This document shows, one piece after another, positions 25,579 to 33,738 of a stretch of DNA of 64,000 nucleotides. The number at the start of each line of letters is the position of its first letter. Position 1 is the stretch's first letter. Origin of the DNA: Nocardioides marmorisolisilvae (GTDB lineage: Bacteria; Actinomycetota; Actinomycetes; Propionibacteriales; Nocardioidaceae); the NCBI RefSeq assembly GCF_003725775.1, contig NZ_RJSG01000005.1, forward strand, positions 867 to 64,866. Direction: 5' to 3'. The notes under the pieces were generated by a model. That model worked only from the letters and a program-made list of their open reading frames with translations, did no database searches and had not been told where the DNA came from. Both the position numbers and the translations under genes were made by a program.

Positions 25579-25594
25579 TGGCTCAGGGTAGTCA

Positions 25595-26164
25595 TCAGGC
25601 GTTCCAGCGCGCCACGACCGCGGTCTCGTGCTCGTAGCCGAGGACCGAGACCGTCGCGGTGTCCAGGCGCAGCAGCCGGCCCTCGGTGACCGGAAGCCCG
25701 AGCCACCGACAGGCCAAGGCTCGGGAGGCGTGCCCGTGCCCGAAGACCAGCACCCGACCGCCGTGCGCACGCGCCTTGGCGACCACCCGGTCCAGCCGGG
25801 CACCGACCTGGTCGGCGGTCTCGCCGCCCGGGCACGGGTCGGTCCAGACGGTCCACGCCGGAACGCGCTGGCGGATCTGCGCGGTGGTGATGCCCTCGTA
25901 GTCGCCGTAGTCCCACTCGGCCAGGTCGTCCTCGACGTGGGCGTGCGGGAACCCCGCCAGCTCCGCCGTACGCCGGGCGCGCTGGCGCGGCGAGGTCAGC
26001 ACCAGCCCGAACTCGACGCCGGCCAACCGGTCGGCCAGGCGCGCGGCAGCCTGCTCGCCGGAGGCAGTCAGCGACACCTCCGTCCGCGAGGTGTGCCGGC
26101 CGTCGCGGCTCCACTCGGTCTCTCCGTGCCGGACGATCCAGAGCTCGTCGGGTTGCGCGGTCAT
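25595..26164 (-). CDS. histidine phosphatase (phosphoglycerate-mutase superfamily)
   Basis: The 189-residue protein has the phosphohistidine motif RHGETEWS near residue 12 and the second conserved His in FGHGHASRAL. SPRQRARRTAELAG and LAEWDYGDYEG are typical of the branch-1 acid phosphatase group. It is too short and lacks the features for a glycolytic mutase, so a small-molecule phosphatase is more likely. The divergent MFS gene starts close upstream, so they share a promoter region of about 30 bp. Confidence 0.88.
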   Translation of the reverse strand: MTAQPDELWIVRHGETEWSRDGRHTSRTEVSLTASGEQAAARLADRLAGVEFGLVLTSPRQRARRTAELAGFPHAHVEDDLAEWDYGDYEGITTAQIRQRVPAWTVWTDPCPGGETADQVGARLDRVVAKARAHGGRVLVFGHGHASRALACRWLGLPVTEGRLLRLDTATVSVLGYEHETAVVARWNA

Positions 26165-26192
26165 GGAGCAAGCCTTCTGTGATCATGAGCCG

Positions 26193-27383
26193 GTGACAAG
26201 TGGAGAGGTCTCGGACCCGCCGGAGCTGCACCGCACCCGGCTCGCGGTCGCCGCCGCGTTCGCCACCCAGGGCGGGGTCTTCATCAGCCTGACCACCCGG
26301 CTGCCGGACTTCCAGGACAAGTACGACCTGTCCAACGGCGAGCTCTCCGGGCTGCTGCTGATGATGGTGCTGCTGGCCGGCGGGGGCTCGGTCCTGGCGG
26401 AGACGCGCGCCAAGGCGCTGTCCTCAGCCAGGCTGCTCCGCACCGGACTGGTCGGCCTGACGGTCGGCGCCGCCCTCATCGGGGCCAGTCAGTCGCTGTC
26501 GTTCTTCATCGCGGCGATGGCGACGTACGGCCTCTCTCTCGGCATGGTCGACGCCACCACCAACATGCAGGCGGTCGCGCTCGAGCACCGCTACGGGCGG
26601 CCGATCCTGCCGTCCTTCCACAGCGCCTGGACCTTCGGCGGCCTGATCGGGGCGGCGCTGGCCCTGGCGACCTCGCACCTCGACGTGGGCTGGGTCGGCC
26701 TGGTCGCGGTCGTGCCGCTGGCCGTGCAGTTCGCGCCGTTCCTCGCGGGCATCGGCGACCCGGCGCAGGAGTCTCCGGCTCCGGTGATCCCGTGGCGCCC
26801 GATCATCCTGGTCGGCATCGGGATGGTGCTCTTCTACATGGTCGACACCGCGGCCTTCACCTGGGGACCGCTGTTCCTCAAGAACGTCTTCGACGACACC
26901 CCGTCCGGGCTGTTCGCGCTGGCGGTGTTCCCCTACCTGCTCTCCAGCGGCGCCATGCGGTTCGCCGGCGACGGCCTGGTCGCCCGGTACGGCGCGGTGC
27001 CGATCCTGCGCATCGGCGCGGTCGTCGCTTCCGCGTCGCTGGCCGTCGTCGTGTTCGCTCCGGCGTGGCCGATCGCCGTGCTGGGCTTCCTGGTGCTCGG
27101 CAGCGGCGTCGGCGTGATCGCCCCGCTCAGCTTCTCCGCCGCGGCCCGCATCGCCGGCGGCGAGGAGGAGGACCCGGCGACCCGTCAGCGCCGGGTCGAC
27201 GCGGTGATCGGGCGCTTCAACCAGTTCAACTACGTCGGCGCGCTGATCGGCTCGGTGCTGACCGGCGCGGTCGGCGAGCACGACCTGCGGGTCGGCTTCG
27301 CGGTCCCGATGGTGCTGATCCTGGGGATCCTGCCGCTGGCAAGGGCGTTCGCGCCGGGCGAGGTTTCTCTAGGCAAGACGTGA
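26193..27383 (+). CDS. MFS transporter
   Basis: The protein has 396 residues and about 12 membrane spans, beginning RTRLAVAAAFATQGGVFISLTTRLPDFQ. The pattern resembles the YbjJ/fucose-permease-like group of MFS proteins with an even 6+6 layout and a central loop. The GTG at 26193 was chosen because an upstream ATG at 26163 overlaps the start of the divergent phosphatase gene. The stop codon lies inside a long inverted repeat. The substrate is unknown. Confidence 0.78.
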   Translation: MTSGEVSDPPELHRTRLAVAAAFATQGGVFISLTTRLPDFQDKYDLSNGELSGLLLMMVLLAGGGSVLAETRAKALSSARLLRTGLVGLTVGAALIGASQSLSFFIAAMATYGLSLGMVDATTNMQAVALEHRYGRPILPSFHSAWTFGGLIGAALALATSHLDVGWVGLVAVVPLAVQFAPFLAGIGDPAQESPAPVIPWRPIILVGIGMVLFYMVDTAAFTWGPLFLKNVFDDTPSGLFALAVFPYLLSSGAMRFAGDGLVARYGAVPILRIGAVVASASLAVVVFAPAWPIAVLGFLVLGSGVGVIAPLSFSAAARIAGGEEEDPATRQRRVDAVIGRFNQFNYVGALIGSVLTGAVGEHDLRVGFAVPMVLILGILPLARAFAPGEVSLGKT

Positions 27384-27441
27384 AACCGGCACTACCGACC
27401 CGAAGCATCGGGTCGTTCGCGAAGATTCACGTCCTGCCTAG
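27369..27441. terminator. nested inverted repeat between convergent genes
   Basis: CTAGGCAAGACGTGAA (27369-27384) pairs with TTCACGTCCTGCCTAG (27426-27441) with one mismatch. Inside it CGACCCG/CGGGTCG (27396-27415) makes a second stem. The outer arm contains the TGA stop of the MFS gene. It can terminate both the MFS gene and the convergent MaoC-like gene, although neither side has a T tract. Confidence 0.6.
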
Positions 27442-27456
27442 GGAATCCGACCCGCC

Positions 27457-27990
27457 TCAGGCCTCGGACGTACCGGGCCAGTTCTTGTCGGGCTGCGGGG
27501 TCGGACGACCGGGCTGCTCGCCGCCGCGCTCGGCGAGGTAGCTGTTCTTCGGCACCATCACCTTGCGGCGGAAGATGCAGACGACCTTGCCGTCCTGGTT
27601 GTAACCGATGGTCTCGACGTAGACGACGCCACGGTCGTCCTTCGACTTCGACTCGAACTTGTCGAGCACGGTGGTCTCGCCGTACAGGGTGTCCCCGTGG
27701 AAGGTCGGCGCGACGTGGCGCAGCGACTCGACCTCGAGGTTGGCGATGGCCTTGCCGGAGATGTCGGCGACCGACATGCCGAGCAGGATCGAGTAGACGT
27801 AGTTGCCGACCACGACGTTCTTGCCGAACTGGGTGGTCTTCTCCGCGTAGTTCACGTCCATGTGCAGCGGGTGGTGGTTCATCGTCAGCAGGCAGAACAG
27901 GTGGTCGTCGTACTCGGTGACCGTCTTGCCGGGCCAGTGCTTGTAGGTCGCACCGACCTCGAACTCCTCGTAGCTACGACCGAACTGCAT
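27457..27990 (-). CDS. MaoC-like (R)-hydratase/dehydratase
   Basis: The 177-residue hot-dog-fold protein has the hydratase-2 motif TMNHHPLHMDVNYA, in which Asp and His are catalytic, plus PTFHGDTLYGETTV. The ATG at 27990 follows AGAAGG at 8-nt spacing; an upstream GTG is too close to that site. Such proteins hydrate enoyl-CoA or dehydrate 3-hydroxyacyl-CoA in fatty-acid or mesaconyl-type pathways. It resembles the mesaconyl-CoA hydratase/MaoC group common in actinobacteria. It is monocistronic. Confidence 0.85.
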   Translation of the reverse strand: MQFGRSYEEFEVGATYKHWPGKTVTEYDDHLFCLLTMNHHPLHMDVNYAEKTTQFGKNVVVGNYVYSILLGMSVADISGKAIANLEVESLRHVAPTFHGDTLYGETTVLDKFESKSKDDRGVVYVETIGYNQDGKVVCIFRRKVMVPKNSYLAERGGEQPGRPTPQPDKNWPGTSEA

Positions 27991-28085
27991 GCTCACACCT
28001 TCTCTACTGGCTGGTAACCGTCACATCGTGCCGAAAGAAGGGCGGCTCGGGCGAGTCCGGAGCGCGTGGGATACCTCACGCAGCG

Positions 28086-28268
28086 TTACGAACCGCCGCC
28101 ACCGGCCTTGCGACGGTGCATCTTCGGAGCTCCGCCGACGACCTCCGAGCCGTGCGCCTTCTCCTTGGACGGCCCGTCCTTCGGCACCCCGCGGTCGTTG
28201 GACTTCTTGCGGTCGAGGGCCTCACGCATCTTGGCCTTGAGGTCGTCGTTGGCGTGGTTGTCGGTCAT
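28086..28268 (-). CDS. DUF5302 small protein
   Basis: The 60-residue protein is MTDNHANDDLKAKMREALDR followed by KKSNDRGVP, GPSKEKAHGSE and a basic/glycine end (PKMHRRKAGGGGS). It matches the actinobacterial DUF5302 family of short, charged, probably disordered proteins. There are no Cys residues or membrane segments. The function is unknown. It stands alone between a MaoC-like gene and the LicD-like gene. Confidence 0.85.
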   Translation of the reverse strand: MTDNHANDDLKAKMREALDRKKSNDRGVPKDGPSKEKAHGSEVVGGAPKMHRRKAGGGGS

Positions 28269-28400
28269 GCGACCACCTTGCCACCGGCGTGGTGGCGCGT
28301 CGACCCGGTTTGGGCCGAACCGCCCACGAGCGAGTTCCGGAATGCGTAATCTGGGCAGCCAAGGGCAAACGCGGCCAAACCTGCCGAGAAGGGACCCGCT

Positions 28401-29897
28401 GTGGGGGTTCGCATCGACGAGCGCGGGATCCGGATCACCGGATCGCTCAAGGGTGCCCTCGACGAGCCGCTCGACCTCCGCCTCGACGGCCACCGGGTCT
28501 GGTCCTTCCGACCGCGCCGCGATGGCTTCAAGGTCGGCCGCGGCCTGCTGGTGCCGTGGCCGGAGGCGCTGACGGGCGTGCTCGACGGCAGGGCCGAGAT
28601 CGACGTCGTCCGGCACGACGGCGGTGCCTCGTTCTTCTCCGGCGCCTTCCTCTTCGGCGAGTCGGACGACCCGGTCGTGCTCACCGACGACCTGGGCAAC
28701 CGGCTCTCGATCGACAAGGTCGGGCAGCTGCAGCGCTCCTTCGAAGCCGAGCCCGGGCCGGCGCGCAGCGAGCTGGCCCAGGAAGCGCGGCGGATCGTCG
28801 ACGACCTGCGCGAGCACTGCGATCTGGACGCCTTCCTCTGCCACGGTGGTCTGCTCGGCGCAGCGCGCGACGGCCACCTGGTCGGCCACGACGTCGACCT
28901 GGCGTTCTACTCCTCCTTCCGGCACCCGTTCGACGTGATCCGCGAGACCCGCCATGCCGAGCGGACGCTGAGCCGGCTCGGCTGGCAGGTGGTGCGGATG
29001 TCGGGGGCGAGCTTCAAGGTCTGGGTCGCCCTGCCGAGCGGCAAGCGCGGCTCGATCGACGTGCTCGCCGCGTTCCACGTCGGCACGACCTTCCACCTGG
29101 CCGGTTCGCTCAGCGGTGATCTCGATCGACGACACCTGCTGCCGCTGCGCGAGATCGAGCTCGAGGGCACCTGCTTCCCGGCCCCGGCGAACGTGCGCAA
29201 GGTCCTCGAGTTCACCTACGGGCCGGGCTGGTCGGTGCCCGACCCGGCCTTCCGCTTCGACCACCCGCCGGGGCACGTGCGCAAGATGGCGCAGTGGTTC
29301 CGCGGCAGCCGGGCCCGGCTTCCGTACTGGCAGGACCTGCACCGCCGGCAGCAGGCGCGCCAGGAGCCCTCGGAGTTCGCCGAGTGGGTGGACGCCCGCA
29401 CGGAGCCGCACAGTCGGATCCTCGAGCTCGGCGCCGGCGACGGCCGCGACACGATCTGGCTCAGCGAGCAGGGGCACGTCGCGACCGGGACCGACTTCTG
29501 CGGCGCCGCCCGTACGACGGCCAACCAGGCGGCCCGCGATGCCGGCGTACCAGTCACCTTCACGGCCCTGAACCTGGAGTCGCTGCACTCGCTGCTGACC
29601 ATCGCGGCGCGCACCGCCGCGGCGCACGAGGTCACCCACGTCTACGGACGCCGGCTGATCGACGTACTGGCGCCGTCCGGGCGCGACGGCCTGTGGCGCT
29701 TCTGCGCGATCGTCGGTCGGCGCGGAGGCCGCACGTTCCTGGAGTACCGCAAGGAGAACGAGCCCGAGACCCTGTACGCCGAGATCGAGCGGTACGGCGG
29801 CCGGGTCGTCGACAAGGTGGTGCGGCGCGGGCTCGCACCGGTCGGCAAGGAGGACCCCGTGATCATCCGTCTCGTCCTGACCTGGGAGAAGCCATGA
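28401..29897 (+). CDS. LicD-like transferase fused to SAM methyltransferase
   Basis: The 498-residue protein starts with GTG behind AGAAGGGAC. Residues about 1-120 are a beta-rich region. Residues 125-270 resemble the LicD/nucleotidyltransferase family: CHGGLLGAARDGHLVGHDVDLAFY fits the G-(L/x)-L-G-x-x-R-x-G...D(x)D metal site. From about residue 325 there is a class I methyltransferase (ILELGAGDGRDTIWLSEQG, TGTDF). LicD proteins transfer phosphocholine or related groups to cell-wall glycans, so a role in decorating a surface polymer is likely. The stop overlaps the next small gene (ATGA). The fusion order LicD-like then methyltransferase is unusual. Confidence 0.75.
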   Translation: MGVRIDERGIRITGSLKGALDEPLDLRLDGHRVWSFRPRRDGFKVGRGLLVPWPEALTGVLDGRAEIDVVRHDGGASFFSGAFLFGESDDPVVLTDDLGNRLSIDKVGQLQRSFEAEPGPARSELAQEARRIVDDLREHCDLDAFLCHGGLLGAARDGHLVGHDVDLAFYSSFRHPFDVIRETRHAERTLSRLGWQVVRMSGASFKVWVALPSGKRGSIDVLAAFHVGTTFHLAGSLSGDLDRRHLLPLREIELEGTCFPAPANVRKVLEFTYGPGWSVPDPAFRFDHPPGHVRKMAQWFRGSRARLPYWQDLHRRQQARQEPSEFAEWVDARTEPHSRILELGAGDGRDTIWLSEQGHVATGTDFCGAARTTANQAARDAGVPVTFTALNLESLHSLLTIAARTAAAHEVTHVYGRRLIDVLAPSGRDGLWRFCAIVGRRGGRTFLEYRKENEPETLYAEIERYGGRVVDKVVRRGLAPVGKEDPVIIRLVLTWEKP

Positions 29898-30112
29898 AGC
29901 GGAAGTCGGCCCGGATCGCCGAGCTGGAGGCGCAGGTCGCCGAGCTGATGGAGTCGGTGGAGGAGAACCGCCGGCTCAACGAGCGGCTCGCGGACGTGCT
30001 CGACGTGATCACCGAGCTGCTGGTGCCGGTTGCCGGTCGTGACGACCCGCGGGTCGACGCCGCGCTGGAGAAGCTGGAGAAGAGCAAGAAGCGGGTCACC
30101 CGCAAGAGGTGA
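29894..30112 (+). CDS. small coiled-coil protein (DUF6752-like)
   Basis: The 72-residue protein is a nearly continuous amphipathic helix (IAELEAQVAELMESVEENRRLNERL) with a basic C-terminus (KSKKRVTRKR). It starts inside the stop of the LicD/methyltransferase gene, so it is translationally coupled. Short coiled-coil proteins of this type accompany glycosyltransferase and surface-glycan genes in Nocardioides relatives. A scaffold for the upstream enzyme is a guess. The family name is tentative. Confidence 0.6.
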   Translation: MKRKSARIAELEAQVAELMESVEENRRLNERLADVLDVITELLVPVAGRDDPRVDAALEKLEKSKKRVTRKR

Positions 30113-30134
30113 CCCGCTTCTTCGCCGGTTCTTG

Positions 30135-31334
30135 CTAGCTCTTGGTCTTGTAGTCCTTGAGCATCGCCTTGCCGATGATCTGCTTCTGGATGTCGGTGGT
30201 GCCCTCACCGATCAGCATGAACGCGACCTCGCGGTAGAGGCGCTCGATCTCGTACTCCTTGGAGTAGCCGTAGCCGCCGTGGATCCGGAAGGAGTCCTCG
30301 ACGACCTCGTGCGCGTACTCGGAGGCGATCATCTTGGCCATGCCGGCCTCGACGTCCATGCGCTGGCCGGTGTCCTTCATCCGCGCGGCCTTCACCATCA
30401 TGGTGTGGGCCACCTCGACCTTGGTGGCCATCTCGGCGATGCGGAACAGGATCGCCTGGTGCTGGGCGATCGGCTTGCCGAAGGTCTCGCGCTGCTGGGC
30501 GTACTCGACGCCGAGCTCGAAGCCCCGCCAGGCCAGGCCGCAGGCACGGGCGGCGACGTTGACGCGGCCGACCTCGACGCCGTCCATCATCTGGTAGAAG
30601 CCCTTGCCCGGCTCGCCACCGAGGATCTGGTCGGCACGGACCGGGTGGCCGTCGAGCACCATCTCGGTGGTCTCGACGCCCTTGTAGCCCATCTTGTCGA
30701 TCTTGCCCGGGATGGTGAGGCCGGGAGCGGTCTCACCGAAGCCGGCCTCCTTCTCGATCAGGAAGGTCGTCATGTTCTTGTAGACCGAGTCGGCGCCCTC
30801 GTCGGTCTTGCACAGCGTCGCGACCAGGCGCGACTCGCCGCCGTTGGTCAGCCACATCTTCGAGCCGGTGATCTTGTAGCTGCCGTCGTCCTGCTTCACG
30901 GCCTTGGTCGCCACCGCAGCCACGTCGGAACCCAGACCCGGCTCGGACATCGAGAAGGCACCGCGCATCTCGCCGGTGGCCATCTGCGGCAGGTACTTCT
31001 GCTTCTGCTCCTCGGTGCCGTGCTGCATCACCATGTACGCCACGATGAAGTGGGTGTTGATGACGCCGGAGACGCTCATCCAGCCGCGGGCGATCTCCTC
31101 GACGCAGAGCGCGTAGGTGAGCAGCGACTGACCGAGGCCGCCGTACTCCTCGGGGATCATCAGACCGAAGACGCCGAGCTCCTTGAGACCCTCGACGATC
31201 TCGGTCGGGTACTCGTCGGCGTGCTCGAGCTCCTGGGCGACCGGGATGATCCGCTCGTTCGTGAACTCACGAACGGCCTTGAGGATCTCTTCCTGGATGT
31301 CGTCGAGACCTTCGGTCTCGCACAGTCGAGGCAT
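30135..31334 (-). CDS. acyl-CoA dehydrogenase
   Basis: The 399-residue flavoprotein has the family's motifs: MSEPGLGSDVA (FAD site), KITGSKMWLTNGG, QRETFGKPIAQHQAI, and the C-terminal RIHGGYGYSKEYEIERLYRE and EGTTDIQ. In the GYGYSKE/EGTTDIQ region the catalytic Glu is expected at EGT, as in short- and medium-chain enzymes. The start MPRLCETE follows GGAAGG; frames further upstream are spurious. The divergent acetyltransferase gene begins about 80 bp away. Chain-length preference cannot be read from the sequence. Confidence 0.93.
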   Translation of the reverse strand: MPRLCETEGLDDIQEEILKAVREFTNERIIPVAQELEHADEYPTEIVEGLKELGVFGLMIPEEYGGLGQSLLTYALCVEEIARGWMSVSGVINTHFIVAYMVMQHGTEEQKQKYLPQMATGEMRGAFSMSEPGLGSDVAAVATKAVKQDDGSYKITGSKMWLTNGGESRLVATLCKTDEGADSVYKNMTTFLIEKEAGFGETAPGLTIPGKIDKMGYKGVETTEMVLDGHPVRADQILGGEPGKGFYQMMDGVEVGRVNVAARACGLAWRGFELGVEYAQQRETFGKPIAQHQAILFRIAEMATKVEVAHTMMVKAARMKDTGQRMDVEAGMAKMIASEYAHEVVEDSFRIHGGYGYSKEYEIERLYREVAFMLIGEGTTDIQKQIIGKAMLKDYKTKS

Positions 31335-31412
31335 GGTGATGCAGTCCTTCCGGTGACGATCAGGTCGGTCGATATTACCCGTCAGTACACACCGGGGCCG
31401 ACCGTAAAGACC

Positions 31413-32006
31413 ATGACACAGGTCACCCCGCCCCGGCACAGTGACCGAGTGCTGATCGCGACCACCCCACGCCTGGAGATCCGACCGTGGACCCTCGAGG
31501 ACGCTCCTGCGGCGCTGGCCATGCTCAGCAGGATCGAGGTGGTCCAGTGGCTCGGCGACGGCGACCCGGTCCTGACCAAGGACCTCGACGAGGCCCGGAT
31601 GAAGGTCGAGACCTGGCGGGGTCGGGACAACCCGCCGCTGGGGCACTGGGCCGTGGAGGTGACCGATGGCGGTCCGCTGCACGGCCGGACGATCGGCACG
31701 GTGCTGCTGCTGACGCTGCCCAACGACGAGCACGGCGAGGTCGAGATCGGCTGGCACCTGCACCCGGACGCGTGGGGCAACGGCTACGCGCCCGAGGCCG
31801 CCACCGCGATCCTGGAGCGAGGCTTCAGCGGCGGCATCGAGGAGATCTTCGCGGTGACCGACCTGGACAACGTCAACTCGATGAAGGTCTGCACCAAGAT
31901 CGGCATGGAGCACCGCGGCACCATCGACAAGTGGTACGCGACGCCCTCGCAGTTCTTCGTGATCACGCGGGAGCAGTGGCTGGCTCAGCAGGCGGAGCGG
32001 ACCTGA
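31413..32006 (+). CDS. GNAT N-acetyltransferase (RimJ/RimL type)
   Basis: The 197-residue protein begins TPRLEIRPWTLEDAPAAL, the usual N-terminus of RimJ-type GNATs. The acetyl-CoA loop region is GWHLHPDAWGNGYAPEAA. VTDLDNVNSMKVCTKIGM is the typical motif B. An internal GTG at 31449 is an alternative start and would remove 12 residues not typical of the family. The 3' end overlaps the convergent EamA gene by 44 bp. The substrate is unknown. Confidence 0.85.
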   Translation: MTQVTPPRHSDRVLIATTPRLEIRPWTLEDAPAALAMLSRIEVVQWLGDGDPVLTKDLDEARMKVETWRGRDNPPLGHWAVEVTDGGPLHGRTIGTVLLLTLPNDEHGEVEIGWHLHPDAWGNGYAPEAATAILERGFSGGIEEIFAVTDLDNVNSMKVCTKIGMEHRGTIDKWYATPSQFFVITREQWLAQQAERT

Positions 32007-32856
32007 CGACCATCGCGATACCCGCGAGGATCAGGACCAGCCCCGCCACCGCACCTGCCTCGGGAACCTGGCCGAGCCAGGCCGCCGCGATGAGCGACGC
32101 CCCCGGGATCTCCAGCAGGATCGCCATCGAGGTGACCATCGGCGAGAGCCGGCCGAGCAGGTAGTTGAAGACCGAGTGGCCCAGCAGCTGGGCCGTCGCG
32201 GTGAGCAGCAGCAGCTTGAGCCACGCCTCCCGGTCGTAGCCGCCGAGGGCCTGGCCGCGGGCGACCGCGGCGACCAGCAGCACCACCGCGCAGGTTCCGT
32301 AGCAGATCAGCGTGTACGACGTCGTGCTCAGCTGCTGCCGGACCCGGCCGCCGATGACCGCGTACGCCGCCACCGCGACGCTGCCGACCAGGGCGAGCGC
32401 GTCGCCCGCCAGAGCGCGCGTCGAGATGCTCAGGTCGAACCCCGAGACCACGATCGCGCCCGTCGTCGCGGCGAGCACCCCGAGCAGCACCGGACGTCCG
32501 AGGACCGTGCCCTGGGACCGGTCCCAGGCGATCACCCAGATCACCTGGAGCGAGACGATCGCCGTGCTCGAGGCGACCGAGGTCATGCCGAGCGAGGTGA
32601 TCCAGAAGCCGAAGTGGGCCGCCAGGCAGCAGCCGGCGACCACGACGCCGAGCACCTGGCGCGCCGTCAGCCCGGCCAGCTCACCGCGCTGACGGACCGC
32701 CGCGACCGGCGCGATGGCCGCGGTGGCGAACGCCGTGCGCCAGAACGCGATCGCCAGGGCCGGGACCGCGGTGGCGGCGATGAGCGGAGCGGCGAGCGAG
32801 ACCGCCCCGACCCCGACGGCCAGCAGCGCGAGCGTGCGCAGGTCGATCCGGTTCAC
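31963..32856 (-). CDS. EamA/DMT-family transporter
   Basis: The 297-residue protein has ten predicted spans in two EamA repeats, for example ALAIAFWRTAFATAAIAPV early and NYLLGRLSPMVTSMAILLEIPGASL late. The C-terminus ends in a short Ala/Pro tail. The GTG start overlaps the stop of the PhzF-like gene (GTGA), so the two form an operon. Members export amino acids, nucleosides or drugs. The substrate cannot be inferred here. Confidence 0.85.
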   Translation of the reverse strand: MNRIDLRTLALLAVGVGAVSLAAPLIAATAVPALAIAFWRTAFATAAIAPVAAVRQRGELAGLTARQVLGVVVAGCCLAAHFGFWITSLGMTSVASSTAIVSLQVIWVIAWDRSQGTVLGRPVLLGVLAATTGAIVVSGFDLSISTRALAGDALALVGSVAVAAYAVIGGRVRQQLSTTSYTLICYGTCAVVLLVAAVARGQALGGYDREAWLKLLLLTATAQLLGHSVFNYLLGRLSPMVTSMAILLEIPGASLIAAAWLGQVPEAGAVAGLVLILAGIAMVVRSAPPAEPATAPA

Positions 32857-33689
32857 GGCACCCGGATCTCGCCGCGGGCGATCGGGTGCACCTGCCCGGC
32901 AACGCTGATCCGCTCGCCGACGGTGCCGAGCAGCCGGGACGGCCGGCCCATCTCGATGCCCTGGCGGATCCGGTAGCGGTCGCCGTCCGCAGCCAGTCCA
33001 CGCGCCCGCAGCGCCATCCCGAGCCCCGCGGCAGCAGACCCGGTGGCGGGGTCCTCGGGGACTGCGAGGTCGGGGACGAAGACCCGGCTGTGCACCTCGA
33101 GGTCTGCGGTCACCGAGTACAGGTTGATGCCGCCGATCGGATCCCCGGTCGGCGGGAGGTGCGGCAGGGTGCGCGCGATGCCGGCCCGGGCCACGGCGTC
33201 GTCGCGGACCGGGACGTGCGCGAAGGTGAGGCCGGTGCCGGCCAGCCAGGCGTCGCCGTCACGGTCCTCGGCCGTCAGACCGACCGCGTGCAGCACCCCG
33301 GCGACGACGTCGTGATCGAGCGGGCCGACCAGATCACGCGGGACGGCGGACAGCTCGACCGCGTCCTCCACGAACCGCACCCCGACCTCGCCGGCGGCGC
33401 ACTCCTGGACGACCTGCGCGCTGTCGAGGTCACCCCGCTCGCGCAGCACCCAGGCGGTTCCCAGGGTCGGGTGGCCGGCGAACGGGATCTCCCCGCCGGG
33501 GGTGAAGATCCGCACCGAGTAGCGGTCCCCGGCGATCGGCGTGGGGAACGTGGTCTCGGAGAAGTTGAACTCCCGGGCGAGGGTGAGCAGCTGTTCGTCG
33601 CTGAGCCCAGCGGCCCCGTGCACGACCGCAAGCTGGTTGCCCGCGAACGGCTTCTCCGCGAAAACATCCACCACGTCGTAGGTCAGCAC
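32853..33689 (-). CDS. PhzF-family isomerase
   Basis: The 278-residue protein begins TYDVVDVFAEKPFAGNQLAVV, the PhzF N-terminus. The catalytic Glu lies in NFSETTF, followed by TPGGEIPFAGHPTLGTAWVL. The second lobe has DPATGSAAAGLG. The start is a GTG (33689); an earlier frame start runs into the promoter region. PhzF-like proteins are isomerases of uncertain substrate outside phenazine makers, and no phenazine genes are present. It is coupled to the downstream EamA transporter. Confidence 0.9.
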   Translation of the reverse strand: MLTYDVVDVFAEKPFAGNQLAVVHGAAGLSDEQLLTLAREFNFSETTFPTPIAGDRYSVRIFTPGGEIPFAGHPTLGTAWVLRERGDLDSAQVVQECAAGEVGVRFVEDAVELSAVPRDLVGPLDHDVVAGVLHAVGLTAEDRDGDAWLAGTGLTFAHVPVRDDAVARAGIARTLPHLPPTGDPIGGINLYSVTADLEVHSRVFVPDLAVPEDPATGSAAAGLGMALRARGLAADGDRYRIRQGIEMGRPSRLLGTVGERISVAGQVHPIARGEIRVP

Positions 33690-33738
33690 CGTCCCATCGT
33701 CCCAAAACGGGTCGCCCGCGCCGATAGGCTGGTGTCTC

